Assembly (NCBI RefSeq): GCF_035083965.1
Contig: NC_089723.1
Coordinates: 8,812,922 to 8,876,921, forward strand
Direction: 5' to 3'
DNA length: 64,000 nucleotides
Source: Branchiostoma lanceolatum
Lineage: Eukaryota > Chordata > Leptocardii > Amphioxiformes > Branchiostomatidae
The notes beneath the pieces were generated by a model, which was not told the origin of the DNA, ran no database searches, and was given only the letters and a program-made list of their open reading frames with translations. Positions 1 through 34,041 of the stretch are shown here, in pieces; the stretch's first letter is position 1, and every line of letters begins with the position of its first letter. The position numbers and the translations under genes were made by a program.

Positions 1-310
1 TGATGTCTAAAATCTAAATCAATCTGCTTATGTGAAGTCTAAAATCTAAATCAATCTGCTTATGTGATGTCTCAAATTGAAATCAATCTGCTTATGTTGG
101 ACCTTGAACCTGAAACGGGGAAATTTAGCGATTCCAACACGAGGAACAATGAGTTATTATTTTGCACTCGGCCCTGTCCTCCATCAGTGAGCGAAGCTCT
201 GCTGTGGTGAAGTTGCTGAATCCAGCATCCCTTTTCAAGTTGCTTATGTATGTTATGTAATGTCTAAAATATAAATCAATCTGCTTATGTGATGCCTGAA
301 ATATAAATCT
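1..310. repeat. Short tandem repeat in GPCR intron, unit about 32-34 bp
   Basis: The phrase ATCAATCTGCTTATGTG preceded by TGATGTCTAAAATCTAA recurs at about 1-34, 35-66 and 67-97, and again at about 254-310 after a gap of unrelated sequence. It lies upstream of the splice acceptor of the GPCR exon, so it is intronic. No coding content is visible. Confidence 0.75.
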
Positions 311-646
311 CTGTCTATTGAGAGTTCTTGGCAGAATGTTACTAAAACTACATTACGTTGATGAAGGTACATCCAGGTAATAAGATACGTCTTTAAAATT
401 TTGAAACAGTCAAGACGTTTCAGACAGCAACCGCTATCTTTCGTCAGTGACTAAGGAGAGATCTGGCAGAACCAGGTTTTGATTCATTAGCATACAACCT
501 TGTCTTAACTTATTCTATTGAACCATCTGAAATTTTCTTGACCTCATTAACATATCTATTCAGAGTTTTGGTATAAAACCTAGCTCTGCCAGTTGGTTGT
601 CAATGAGTAACTGTTTTTGGCGTAAAACTACATATTATTTCTGCAG

Positions 647-1128
647 GTAACGCCTTTTCCGGCTCACAGCACATCCGGTCTCAAATGGACGCCAGGAGGG
701 AGCAAGTCTTCACCAGGGCAAAGATCCGAACACTGTGGATGACTGTAGGCATCGTCACTGCCTTCGTGGTTTGCTGGACGCCATTTTACGTCCACCTCTT
801 CTGGGTGAACTACTTCGACACCAGCCACGTGTCTCGGATGCTCACCGATCTGCTGTATCTCTTCGGGATGTCCAACGCCTGCGTCAACCCCATGGTGTAC
901 GGGCTGAGCACGTTTCTTCGCGCCCCGGCCAAGACCAACACGACCCGCTCAAAGACCCTACAGGTCCTCTACACGGTCAAGAACACCAACAACCACAGCT
1001 GTGTCAGCGGGAGTCCGTCAAGACTAACAGTTGTGGACAGGAAACTATCAGCTCATTCAACCGTCAGTCAGGAATCAGCGACCAATAACGTACACATGCA
1101 CAGCAAGTATAGAGAAACGTCGTGCTGA
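647..1128 (+). CDS. Last coding exon of a GnRH/corazonin/AKH-type G-protein-coupled receptor
   Basis: This exon encodes the C-terminal third of a rhodopsin-family peptide receptor of the plasma membrane. A pyrimidine-rich acceptor ends with CAG at 646 and the exon enters in phase 1 (GT, then AAC GCC TTT). It reads through a basic intracellular loop 3 (DARREQVFTRAKIRT), TM6 with the family pattern KIRTLWMTVGI...VCWTPFYV, and TM7 ending in NACVNPMVYG, then a Ser/Thr-rich tail of about 60 residues and TGA at 1126-1128. The TLxMTV...VCWTPfYV pattern is typical of the GnRH/corazonin/adipokinetic-hormone receptors, several of which occur in amphioxus. TM1-5 must lie to the left of the window, so ligand choice cannot be settled. 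A vasopressin-type receptor is the main alternative. The first Met in this frame (685) is internal, not the start. Confidence 0.85.
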
Positions 1129-1765
1129 CTGATACATTTGTACTTTGCAAAGCTGTCATTTGTTGGTGTAACAAGCTGGATTCTACGGTTACGGTTGTGG
1201 ACAGTAAAATAACAGGTCATTCAACCGTCAGTCAGGAATCAGCTACCGATGATGAACACATGCACAGCAAATACAGTTACGTTGATAATTTGATTATGTA
1301 ACAAACATGGGCATACTTTGTAAAGCTGTCCAGTAATGTGATCATTTGTTGATGTAACAAAATGAAGCCTAACGGTTACGGCTGTGGACTGGGAAATATC
1401 AGCTCATTCAACAGTTAGTCATGAATCAGCTATCAATGACTAGCACATGCACATTCAGTACAGATAAACGACGTGCTGACTGATACCATGGACATACTTT
1501 GTAAAACTATCCAGTGATGTGATAATCTGTTTGAGTTTGATTTTATTTAGATCCAAAATAAGCCTCATAACAGGCTATTCTATCTGTTGATGTAATCATA
1601 ACAAGCTGGAGCGTAACGGTTATGGTTGTGGACAAGAAAATATCAGCTCATTCAATCATCAGTAAGGATACCATGGGTATACTTTGCACAGCTATCCGCT
1701 GATGTAACTTTTGATTATGTAACAGGTTATGTAACTCAAATGTTAGTGTAACAAGCTGTGACTTG
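1025..1765 (+). repeat. Degenerate repeats of the GPCR tail/3' UTR
   Basis: The end of the coding exon (GTTGTGGACAG...CAGCTCATTCAACCGTCAGTCA...ACATGCACAGC) reappears at about 1187-1282, 1373-1486 and 1618-1665, and the spacer GTGTAACAAGCTG recurs near 1170, 1355, 1600 and 1750. Spacing is 165-245 bp. The copies carry stops and indels, so they are probably 3' UTR or downstream sequence rather than alternative coding ends. No AATAAA was found here. Confidence 0.8.
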
Positions 1766-2165
1766 AGCGTAATTGGGGCGGTGATCTTTCCTCAGCAACG
1801 AACGGTCTAACATCGTTACCGACCAAGCTGACAAATCAATCATGGCGCAGACGTTAGTTGATCGATGTGTTTCTAAGATAAACTCAAACAAGTTGCCGGA
1901 TCCATATAAAGAACACCCAAGACTTAACGGATGTATTTCGCAGAAGGCCGCCAGCTTGGGAGCCCGCTAATTTGACAGGGTTGCCGACCGAGCGACAGGA
2001 CTCAATGCGGTGATTTAATGGTCTGGCCCGGCAGAACGTCTCGGGCTGACTGTGCCGACGCCGAGGTGATTCTAAGGCACGACCGAGCAGGCTAATCAAG
2101 CGGAGGAGCCATAGATCAGGGCAGCATACAGTTATACAAGAACGGGCACTGCACGAAATTGCCTC

Positions 2166-2477
2166 GGATCCTGACATATCCTGACGTATCCTGACGTGAT
2201 CCGGAACCTAAGATCCGAAAAAATCCGAACGGACCTGGGGCCCTATATTTCTCGGCAGGCTAATCGGCATCCAAATATTGAGACTCAAGGTAGCACTTGC
2301 ATATTTTAGTTGTATAAGTACGTACTTACACAAGTTATGTAAGTGGTACCTTGAGTCCCAAGCAATATTTGGATGCCCATTAGCCTGCCGAGAAATAGAG
2401 GGCCCCGGATCCGTTCCGATTCTTCCGGATCTTAGGTTCCGGATCACGTCAGGATACTTCAGGATATGTCAGGATCC
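2166..2477. mobile_element. Foldback (MITE-like) element
   Basis: A long inverted repeat. The left arm (GATCCTGACATATCC ... GATCCGGAACCTAAGATCC ... GGCATCCAAATATTG) is mirrored by the right arm (CAATATTTGGATGCC ... GGATCTTAGGTTCCGGATC ... GATATGTCAGGATC) around a centre near 2320. The arms are about 120 bp with scattered mismatches. No transposase is present, so it is non-autonomous or a remnant. Confidence 0.85.
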
Positions 2478-2594
2478 GAGGGTTATGCAATGTGGTCATA
2501 AAGGCTTCCACTAACAGGCAGCTTGTCATACAGTCCATAGTCCATACAGTTCAATGTGGAACTTCGTTAACTGGTTTATTTGTACCAACTACAT

Positions 2595-2735
2595 ACTCTC
2601 CAAGCAGAGGTTGGTTGGTTGACCTTCTCATCATTTTGCCCGTTTTCTTTCCGACGTTGGTGCGGCCGGCGTAAAGAAAACGGGGCATATGATAAGACGG
2701 TTATGATCTTCTCAACCAACCTCTGCTTGGAGAGT
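2595..2735. mobile_element. MITE with ACTCTCCAAGCAGAGG terminal inverted repeats
   Basis: The ends ACTCTCCAAGCAGAGGTTGG and its reverse complement bound a 141-bp hairpin with a partly palindromic middle. The same terminal motif recurs at 26216, 45639, 53389, 55275, 57159 and 59971, and as a solo end at about 38152. It therefore defines a dispersed family in this window. Confidence 0.85.
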
Positions 2736-2889
2736 ACCAACAACACACAAAAAGCTACTCCTGTTGTTAACACAAGACCCTATTTACTTGAGTTGTAAAA
2801 TCATTGTGCGGTGCACGAGACTTTCCTTTTATATTAACGTTAACAGTTAACGTTAACGTTGGATGGTATAAACGCGTACGGATGTACGT

Positions 2890-3123
2890 AAAGCCCCCCT
2901 CTCACTGAACCCGCGGCACGCTAACGATCGAATTGACAAAGCACTCAACGAATTTCGTCGACAAAAAACGAATCGCTTTAAGCTTTGTGTGTTTTGCTGT
3001 CTTTTTGGTCATTCTTGTACGTTTTGAATGATATTACATTTATAAAGTCAAGGGTAACACACATCCAGTTTAGGGCGCAGCGACGCCCCCAGCGTGCCGC
3101 GGGTCCAGTGAGAGGGGGGCTTT
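2890..3123. mobile_element. MITE with AAAGCCCCCCTCTCACTG ends
   Basis: The left end AAAGCCCCCCTCTCACTG is followed by AACCCGCGGCACGCT. It is matched by an inverted right end, AGCGTGCCGCGGGT then CCAGTGAGAGGGGGGCTTT, giving arms of about 33 bp around about 170 bp of AT-rich sequence. No reading frame is visible. Confidence 0.8.
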
Positions 3124-4900
3124 AAGCTAAAGTAAAGCGGTCAAATCTGAGGACGAAGCATGGCGCTTTGTTATAACGTTACCATGGTTACCAACGAGAT
3201 GATTTCGGAAAGGAGGCATCATATCAATGTTTGAAAGATTGTATACAACCAGATAAAAACCTCAATCGTACTTTTGGGAACGTTTTCCGGTACAATATTG
3301 ATGTCAGATATTCTACCTAATGTAACCGTAATGTAGTAATTGTAGTAATTGGTTTATCAATAAAAACATGGAACAAAATGGCATTGCAGTATGGAGACTG
3401 AAATTCGCCGCAGGTTACAATAACGTATACAGTAAAGTCGACACGATAATATTACTATGTACAAGCAACGTGGTTAACAGTTCATACGTCCCAATAATCG
3501 TTGAGACGTTGACCAACACAATTAAAAGCTGAATCTATGTTCGACATTACTAAAAGCAAGGTTACTGTCATCCGGAATAACAGATCATCTTTTTGTCCAC
3601 CAAGAAGTTGAGCCAGCGGAGGTTTCGCACTCGTGGTGTATCGTTTAGTACCCCTGGCTTGAGAGTACTGAAGTGAGCCAGGAACAGAAACGTGGCGATT
3701 GTCTCACTTTGTTAGCAAAGCTCAAGCAGAGGTCGTGTCTGCGGTCAGAAAGAGTTTGCAGGTTAAGTGCTCTAATGACCGTATACGAGGTATACTGGCG
3801 ACCCAATACACGATCTTACAGGCACGTTTCTGAACGCGTTCCAGTCCGTTGATTTGAACTTAATGGCGTATTGTGTACTTAACTGTATTCATCACGTATG
3901 TCTTATCTTTGCAAGTCTGATCAGTGCTGTGCTCGAAATCATATGTCTAGCTTTGACATTTGCGTCGATTGTGATAATTCCATTCATTCGTACTTGTTAA
4001 CATGATGACGTAAATGACAGGCTTGATTGATTGATTGATTGATTGACTTCATCATCAGTAGTGAATATATACGGAGAGAATATGTACAATTCATATCCTT
4101 TGTTGCCAGCATTCTATATTACGGTTTTGTCTGTTGACGTCTTGTGAGAGTCGAATCTTTTGTCCTCAAGAGAGGAAAACGCTTAACGTTGTGAATGTTG
4201 TACACATTGGCATTGGCAAGAGACCTGTTTGTAGTATTTACTCCCACCGGCTTTGGCCTTTATATTCTTTATGCGTGTTGGTAACCCCAATAAAACATAT
4301 GTCAGTTATTGTGTATAACAGCGGGGTAGTAATTTTTGAAATGATCCATCAGAATGTTTGCTAAGGGCACCTGACAAGTGACAGCATGTACTGAGAAAGC
4401 TGATAAATGAGAAAATACTGAATAAGAGACAGATGGGGGAAGCGATAGCAATAGACCACAATTATAATTAAAGCAGCAGAACGGGGTTCCGTTGACGTGA
4501 AACATGATTGATTGATGATAATTTTCATATGAAAAATTGCCTTCATGTGGTTAAAACGGTATCGAAGAAGACGGAAGAATAAAAGGGTGTACAGAATTGC
4601 AATGAAGTAAAGTGTGCTGTGATTTGAAACTCACTTTGGAAAATGCTTTTAGAAATTGAGCTTCCTTTTTGTAGTTTTCAGCATTGTGTGTAAAAAACGT
4701 CGAAACGACGACAGATTCCTTAGTTCAACCAAAAAATCCTTCGATTTTTTTAAACATAGATCTTTTCAAACAAGCACTGAGAGGTTTCACGATATGAGTT
4801 CAATTCCATGTCAAGGTCATCACACTTTCATGCCTTAGCCAGGTCTGTAGGGAGGATTATAATCTGGTTGTCTGACTGCCTCGGACTTTTAAGGTGTCTC
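3124..4900. other. Intergenic sequence without a recognisable gene
   Basis: AT-rich sequence between the GPCR and the 3' end of the VWDE-like gene. It contains a short (GATT)n tract at about 4021-4047. The reading frames are short and resemble no protein I know. Confidence 0.5.
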
Positions 4901-4908
4901 TTTGTTTT

Positions 4909-5168
4909 TTAACACCCCCATTAAACTCATTTCACCGAGTTAGCACTTAGGCACGATTTACACGGCTAATTTCGCGATGTCGGGGCTGCCGACATCGGGC
5001 GGACGACAGCTTTTTTACGGTACGGTACTGAGGTGCTCTCAACACTGGATGGGATATGAACACATTTTAGACTGACTTTCTGCCGAATGTCGTTGTCTAG
5101 ATTCCGACCAGTGTTGAGAACACCTCTGCACCGTGTCGTGATTTCAGCATTTGAAGGGGGTGTTTAAT
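4909..5168. mobile_element. Inverted-repeat element
   Basis: AACACCCCCATTAAA at the left matches GGGGGTGTTTAATG at the right. Further in, GAGGTGCTCTCAACACTGG (about 5029) is answered by CCAGTGTTGAGAACACCTC (about 5110). The nested inverted repeats without coding sequence fit a MITE. Confidence 0.6.
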
Positions 5169-6198
5169 GTAGCGGCGACGCCACGCCACATAGCGACTTT
5201 ATTGACAACTGCAGCATTCCTACACCTAACGTCGATCACGATCAGACATCCTGGCAGAATATTGCATAATACAAAATAAGTCAAGCAACTGGATAAACTC
5301 TTTTAAGAGTCTACCGAGTCTTAGAGTGTAACGTTACACGGGCAAAGCGCTTGAGGCCGCAGAATTGCTCTATTCAGGATTGTAGCGGTCATCATTGTGA
5401 TGAGTCCTTTCATGGAATACATAGCAAAGCAGGCTTGTAGTGTCTCATTTACAGTAAAAAGTAGTACTATTAACACTTTTTCACACATGTTCATTTTTGA
5501 AATCTTAAATAACCTTATAATTGTAATTACAAAAACAATACCTGTGTTTCACGATCTCCTACGTACATTCGCCAGAAGATATAAGACTTTATGACTGGTG
5601 CATATTATAATTATACATAATATGATCAGTAAGCAATCCATGCGATGTTATAATTAGAGCGCGTGCGATGTTAGGGCGCCCCCCGTTATATGATACTTAT
5701 GTTTCCCGATGTCAGAAAAAGAAACAGATACCACCTTACTGTAACACAACTAATGTATCATTTCACTCTTAGGTATCGTGGCAAACAAAACTATATCCAC
5801 GTGCGAGAACATCATTTGCAAACCAAACCTTCAACTGAACCGTGCATACACATCATAGGTACGACTTATATAAAAAATCCCATACTTTGAATATTTAAAC
5901 GCAACGGATACATTCACATTTTTGTTGCGTCTAGACAACCCTTATATAAGAAACATGACCTGTTCATACATCTACACATGTACAAAGAAGCCAGAAGAAG
6001 TTGACTCTACTGGATTAGTTTAACTTATCACTTTCGTCTATCATGTACGTTTAAACTATGTACCGTACATATTTCACTGTTTATGTCACGTACATGTTAG
6101 TTAGGTTCATTTTTAACGACATGTATCTAGCCCCTCGGGGCACGAATGTACAACAGAGGTCTTCATTCAATATAAAAACTTGTTCCGAGTACCACCAG
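5169..6198. other. Downstream flank of the VWDE-like gene, no gene seen
   Basis: AT-rich sequence that should include the 3' UTR of the minus-strand gene ending at 6199. I could not find a convincing AATAAA on the minus strand close to the stop codon, so the transcript end is not placed. Confidence 0.4.
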
Positions 6199-30110
<23,912 letters not shown>

Positions 30111-30678
30111 TGTTTTAAGCCTGTGGTTTCGGCCTATATCCAAGACTAAGGACTACTGTCTTGTCAAGAACAACTTTTTGTATCGCTGACTTTGCTTACA
30201 TCATGTTCCAATGCTTTGGTTACTGCGCAGAACTTTACTTAGTACAGAGATTTTCTCAAACGTTTCCTTGTTAGGACCATTCCACACAGGACAATGGGTG
30301 GGGGTACACACAACATTTCTTTAGCCATTTAGCTCTGTTTTTCCTTTAATCTATTCTAATGTTTAAAAAAACTTAACCTTAGATTGTGCAATGAAATTAT
30401 TGTTTTTCCCCAACCCACCGTTACTTTGATGCGAGCGTATTTAAGCATGCCCCCCCCCCACCGGTAAGGTAAGTTAAACCCTTTCCAAACGTTACTACGC
30501 CATATGCCACAGCCAATACTTGGGAGAGAAACTTGAGTACCTTTCCACACAAACCACTCAATACCTGTCACTTTTGTGTACAACCAACGGAGCAGGGGCA
30601 GTGAGACTTGCTTTGTTACTTTGTTTACAATTGTGAACCTGATATACCCATACAGAACGCAGAGGGAGGGGGGGGGGG

Positions 30679-31132
30679 TCTAACTTGTGCGCATATCAAA
30701 TACGTGCAGTTTCGTGTTGACATTTGTTGGATTTGAATAAAGTTTGCAGACGAAAAGGTCTTTTTTTCGGCTCTATAATCAGGATGCAGAACTGTGAATC
30801 AAAGTAAAAGAAAGTACTTCTTCGGCCTCAAACTTTACCTAAGCCAACCACTGTCAATTCGCAACTCATGCGGACGGGTAGCGTTTCCGTTAGGGCCCTG
30901 TCACACTTGTGCGTATATTCAAGTGCGCGTGAGTTTCGCATTAACTTTTTATTTTGGTTTAAGTAAAGTTTGCGGGGACAAAATTGTTTTCTACTTTGAC
31001 CCACCGTTATGCAGCCAAGTGATTGGACTTAAGAAATCACTTCCTCGGCTGCAAACTTAACCTGAACCAGAAACATGTTAATACGCAACTCATGCGGACT
31101 TGTATATACGCACAAGTGTGACAGGGGCTTTA
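30679..31132. mobile_element. Two adjacent MITEs of the TCACACTTGTGCGTATAT family
   Basis: A truncated copy (about 30679-30889) is followed directly by a full copy with ends GGGCCCTGTCACACTTGTG (30894) and CACAAGTGTGACAGGGGC (31111-31128). The core AAGTTTGCRG...AAACTTWACCTRAACC is itself partly palindromic. Confidence 0.8.
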
Positions 31133-32580
31133 TATAGATGATTGGTTTACCGCGTCACGCCAATTAAGTACAAAATGCATGTGTATTTGTAAACGTTAAC
31201 TCTGGAAAAATTTGAACAGCTTTTATAGACCTTTAAATTGTGAGTTCTTTGCACAATGTCTCAAATGTCGCCCACACTGACGATGTGAAAAGTTAGACCA
31301 AGAGTGGCTGTTACTGTCATGGTATTCATTCAAAAGTGGTAGAAAGTTAATAACTAACAGAAAACATGGCCGACAATTGTGTGCGGATAGTATCACAGAA
31401 TTTTTAAAAGATCTAAATCTACGATTGACGTTGTGTTGTTACATACTGGGGCTACAAGTGGACAATCTACATCTTAGTGAGGTTGTAGTGATGGTTGATG
31501 GCTGTTTCTTTGCTTCCGAAGATCACGGGGAAGGTTGTCCTCCTCTGTAGGCTCTCCTGTGGCTGTGTAGCCCAATCCTTGATCTGCACACTCTGCTGCA
31601 GGCCGGGCATGTAAACCCCTGTGTAGGTGGTGACTGGGCAGCAGCAGCTTTGTAGTAGGTAAACAAAATATACCCAGGGCACAACCGCACTCCTGTGCAA
31701 CATAGACTTTGTCGATATTGTCATCTAGATCAAGTTCAATACCAACAATGATAAACATTGCAGTACAAACTGTATCACTCGTTAACTTGTCATATAATCG
31801 AGCAAATTATAAATGACCTTCTAGTACTTTTATCTTTTTATCATCCACGGTACTAAACCATAGAGAGTTAATTCCTTAGGAAGACACTTCTTAGATAAAT
31901 AGAAACGGGCAGATATTATAATGTAGCCCCTGACCAAAGGACCAATGCAAATTGAAGATGAATTTTCATTTTGTCATGGAATGCTCTAGATATGATGTTT
32001 TACGTAATAAGTTGTTCACATTTCTCAAATCAAGTACAACAAGTTAAAAGAGTCTCGATGCTGCAGACTGTTTTGAGTCTATACTTTAATGCAACAATCC
32101 CCACAATGCAAAAATAGGCAATATTCACATGTAAGTAATATTTAAACGACTGCTTTATCATTAGAAAAAACTAATGATTAGCCCCACTCGATTATAAGAC
32201 TATATATGAGAAACGAATGCTAGCCCTTATTGTATTGTATTAGTAATTAGAATGTTAAGTTTCATTTAAGTGTACACGTATATGGCGTCGAAGCAATCGA
32301 ATTTGACAGGTCATTTTGGATCGGTCTAGTGGTTTCGATCGTCGCTGCAGAGTGCAACATTGTTTGCTTTAAAATGTCCAAGGATGATTAGACTTAACTG
32401 TCCCCTTGTGTGCGTGCCTGGTTCTTTCTCTGTGCATTCTGGCAGAATTAGAGTGACTGGTTGAAGACTTTTGACCTTACGAAAAAAATGAAACATTATC
32501 AAGTTCAGATATCATATAGTTATTACACTTGGCGTGACCCAAAAGATCAAATTACAGAGGCCGCTTAATAGTTTCAATCA
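31133..32580. other. Intergenic, one unassigned open stretch
   Basis: A minus-strand open frame at about 31724-31467 has a plausible acceptor near 31655 and ends GSKETAINHHYNLTKM before a stop. I cannot name it, and it may be chance. The rest is AT-rich without recognisable content. Confidence 0.3.
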
Positions 32581-33540
32581 TCACTTTGACCATCTGTTGT
32601 TTGTAGTGACTATTCTTGATAGTTGGTGGCGTTTAAAATCAATGAGGAGACTACGAGCGCATTTCAGTCCACGAAGTGTTTCTTCAATTTTAGGATGCGT
32701 GGTATCCTCGCCATAGATACTCCACCTCATCTGTAAGGACTGCTCAAGACAGCTAAAAGCTTTTCTGTAATCACCAAGATAGATCCCACAGATGACGCCT
32801 AAATTGCACAGTATCTGGTCTATGACAGGATGTGCGGTGTTCTTACCATAGATATTCCACATCATTTGTAAGGACTGTTCAATATAACTGGCGGCTTTTC
32901 TATAGTCTCCTAATTTACTACAGGCGTTGCCCAAGTTGCTAAGTGCCTGGGCGATTTCAGGGTGTGCAGAGTTTTCACCATAGAATACTCCTGAACATCT
33001 GTAGCGACTGTTCTCTATTATAGCTGACCGCCTTTCTGTAATCGCCAAGCTCACTCCAGACGGTACCCAAGTTGTTAAGTGACAAGGCGATGCCAGGATG
33101 TGCAGATTTCTTACTATAGATACTCTGACTCATCTGTAGTGACTGTTCATAATAGCTGACGGCTTTTCTGTGATCCCCAAGGTCCCTCCAGGCGGTACCT
33201 AAGTTGTTTAGTGACTTGGCGATGTCAGGGTGTGTGGTGTCCTCACTATAAATACTCCTGAGCATCTGTAGCGACTGTTAAATATAGCTCAAGCCCTTTC
33301 TGTGATCACCTAGCTCAACCCAGGCAGTACCCAAGTCGTTCATTGACGATGCGATGTTAGGATGTGCGGTGTCCTTACCAAAGACACTCCGACTCATCAG
33401 TATTGATTGTTCATGATAGCTGACTGCCTTTCTGTGATCACCAAGGTCACTGTAGGCTCCACCCAAGTTGGTAAGTGACCATGCGATGTCAGGATGTGCA
33501 GTGTTCAGTCCATAGGTACTCTTCTTCATCCGCAGTGAAA
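32581..33540 (-). pseudogene. Decayed TPR-repeat gene (kinesin-light-chain/nephrocystin-3-like repeats)
   Basis: At least seven 42-residue-type tetratricopeptide repeats run head to tail: (S/A)HPxIAxSLxNLGxAWxxLGDyRKAxSYxEQSLQMxxSIYG. The order in sequence is [120 protein letters not shown] and THPKIEETLRGLKCARSL. An in-frame TAA replaces Glu of the EQSLQM box at about 33278, and a one-base insertion near 33000 shifts the frame. No start or upstream exon is seen, because a foldback element abuts it at 33541. Tandem KLC-type TPR proteins are abundant in amphioxus and sponge genomes. An intact gene using these as separate exons is less likely. Confidence 0.8.
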
Positions 33541-34041
33541 CAATGTCCTTGTTTGGACTACGATACGGCCAAATCTCGTTCTATCTTGTTCGAACTCTGA
33601 CGTAAAGGAACGTCGAGTCCGGTCGGGCCAAATCACGGGAAATAGCCTGGGACCACCGGTTGCCGTAGGCATTACTTTTGATTTCTTGTCTGAGGCCGAA
33701 ATACCATTTCTGTTTTTTGTTTCCAAATGCATGCTATAAGTACATTGGCCTTAGCATCTGTCGCCTACGGCCAATGTACTTATAGCATGCTTTTGGAGAA
33801 AAAAAATCAGAATTGGTATTTCGGCCTCAGACAAGAAATCAAAAGTAATGCCGACGGCAAACGGTGGTCCCAAGCTATTTCCAGTCCAAGTACCGACCGG
33901 ACTCGACGTTCCTTTACGTCAGAGTTCGAACGAGATAGCACGAGATTCAACGTGATTTGGCCGTACAATGTGCTTGTTTGGACTACAGTCCGGCCAAATC
34001 TCGTTCTATCTCGTTCGAACTCTGACATATAAAGGAACGTC
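33541..34041. mobile_element. Complex foldback element
   Basis: The segment TTGTTTGGACTACGATACGG...CTCGTTCTATCTTGTTCG...AAGGAACGTCGA (about 33549-33618) appears inverted at about 33900-33965 and again directly at about 33972-34041. The centre is a second hairpin, GCATGCTATAAGTACATTGG...CCAATGTACTTATAGCATGC (about 33730-33790). Confidence 0.8.
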
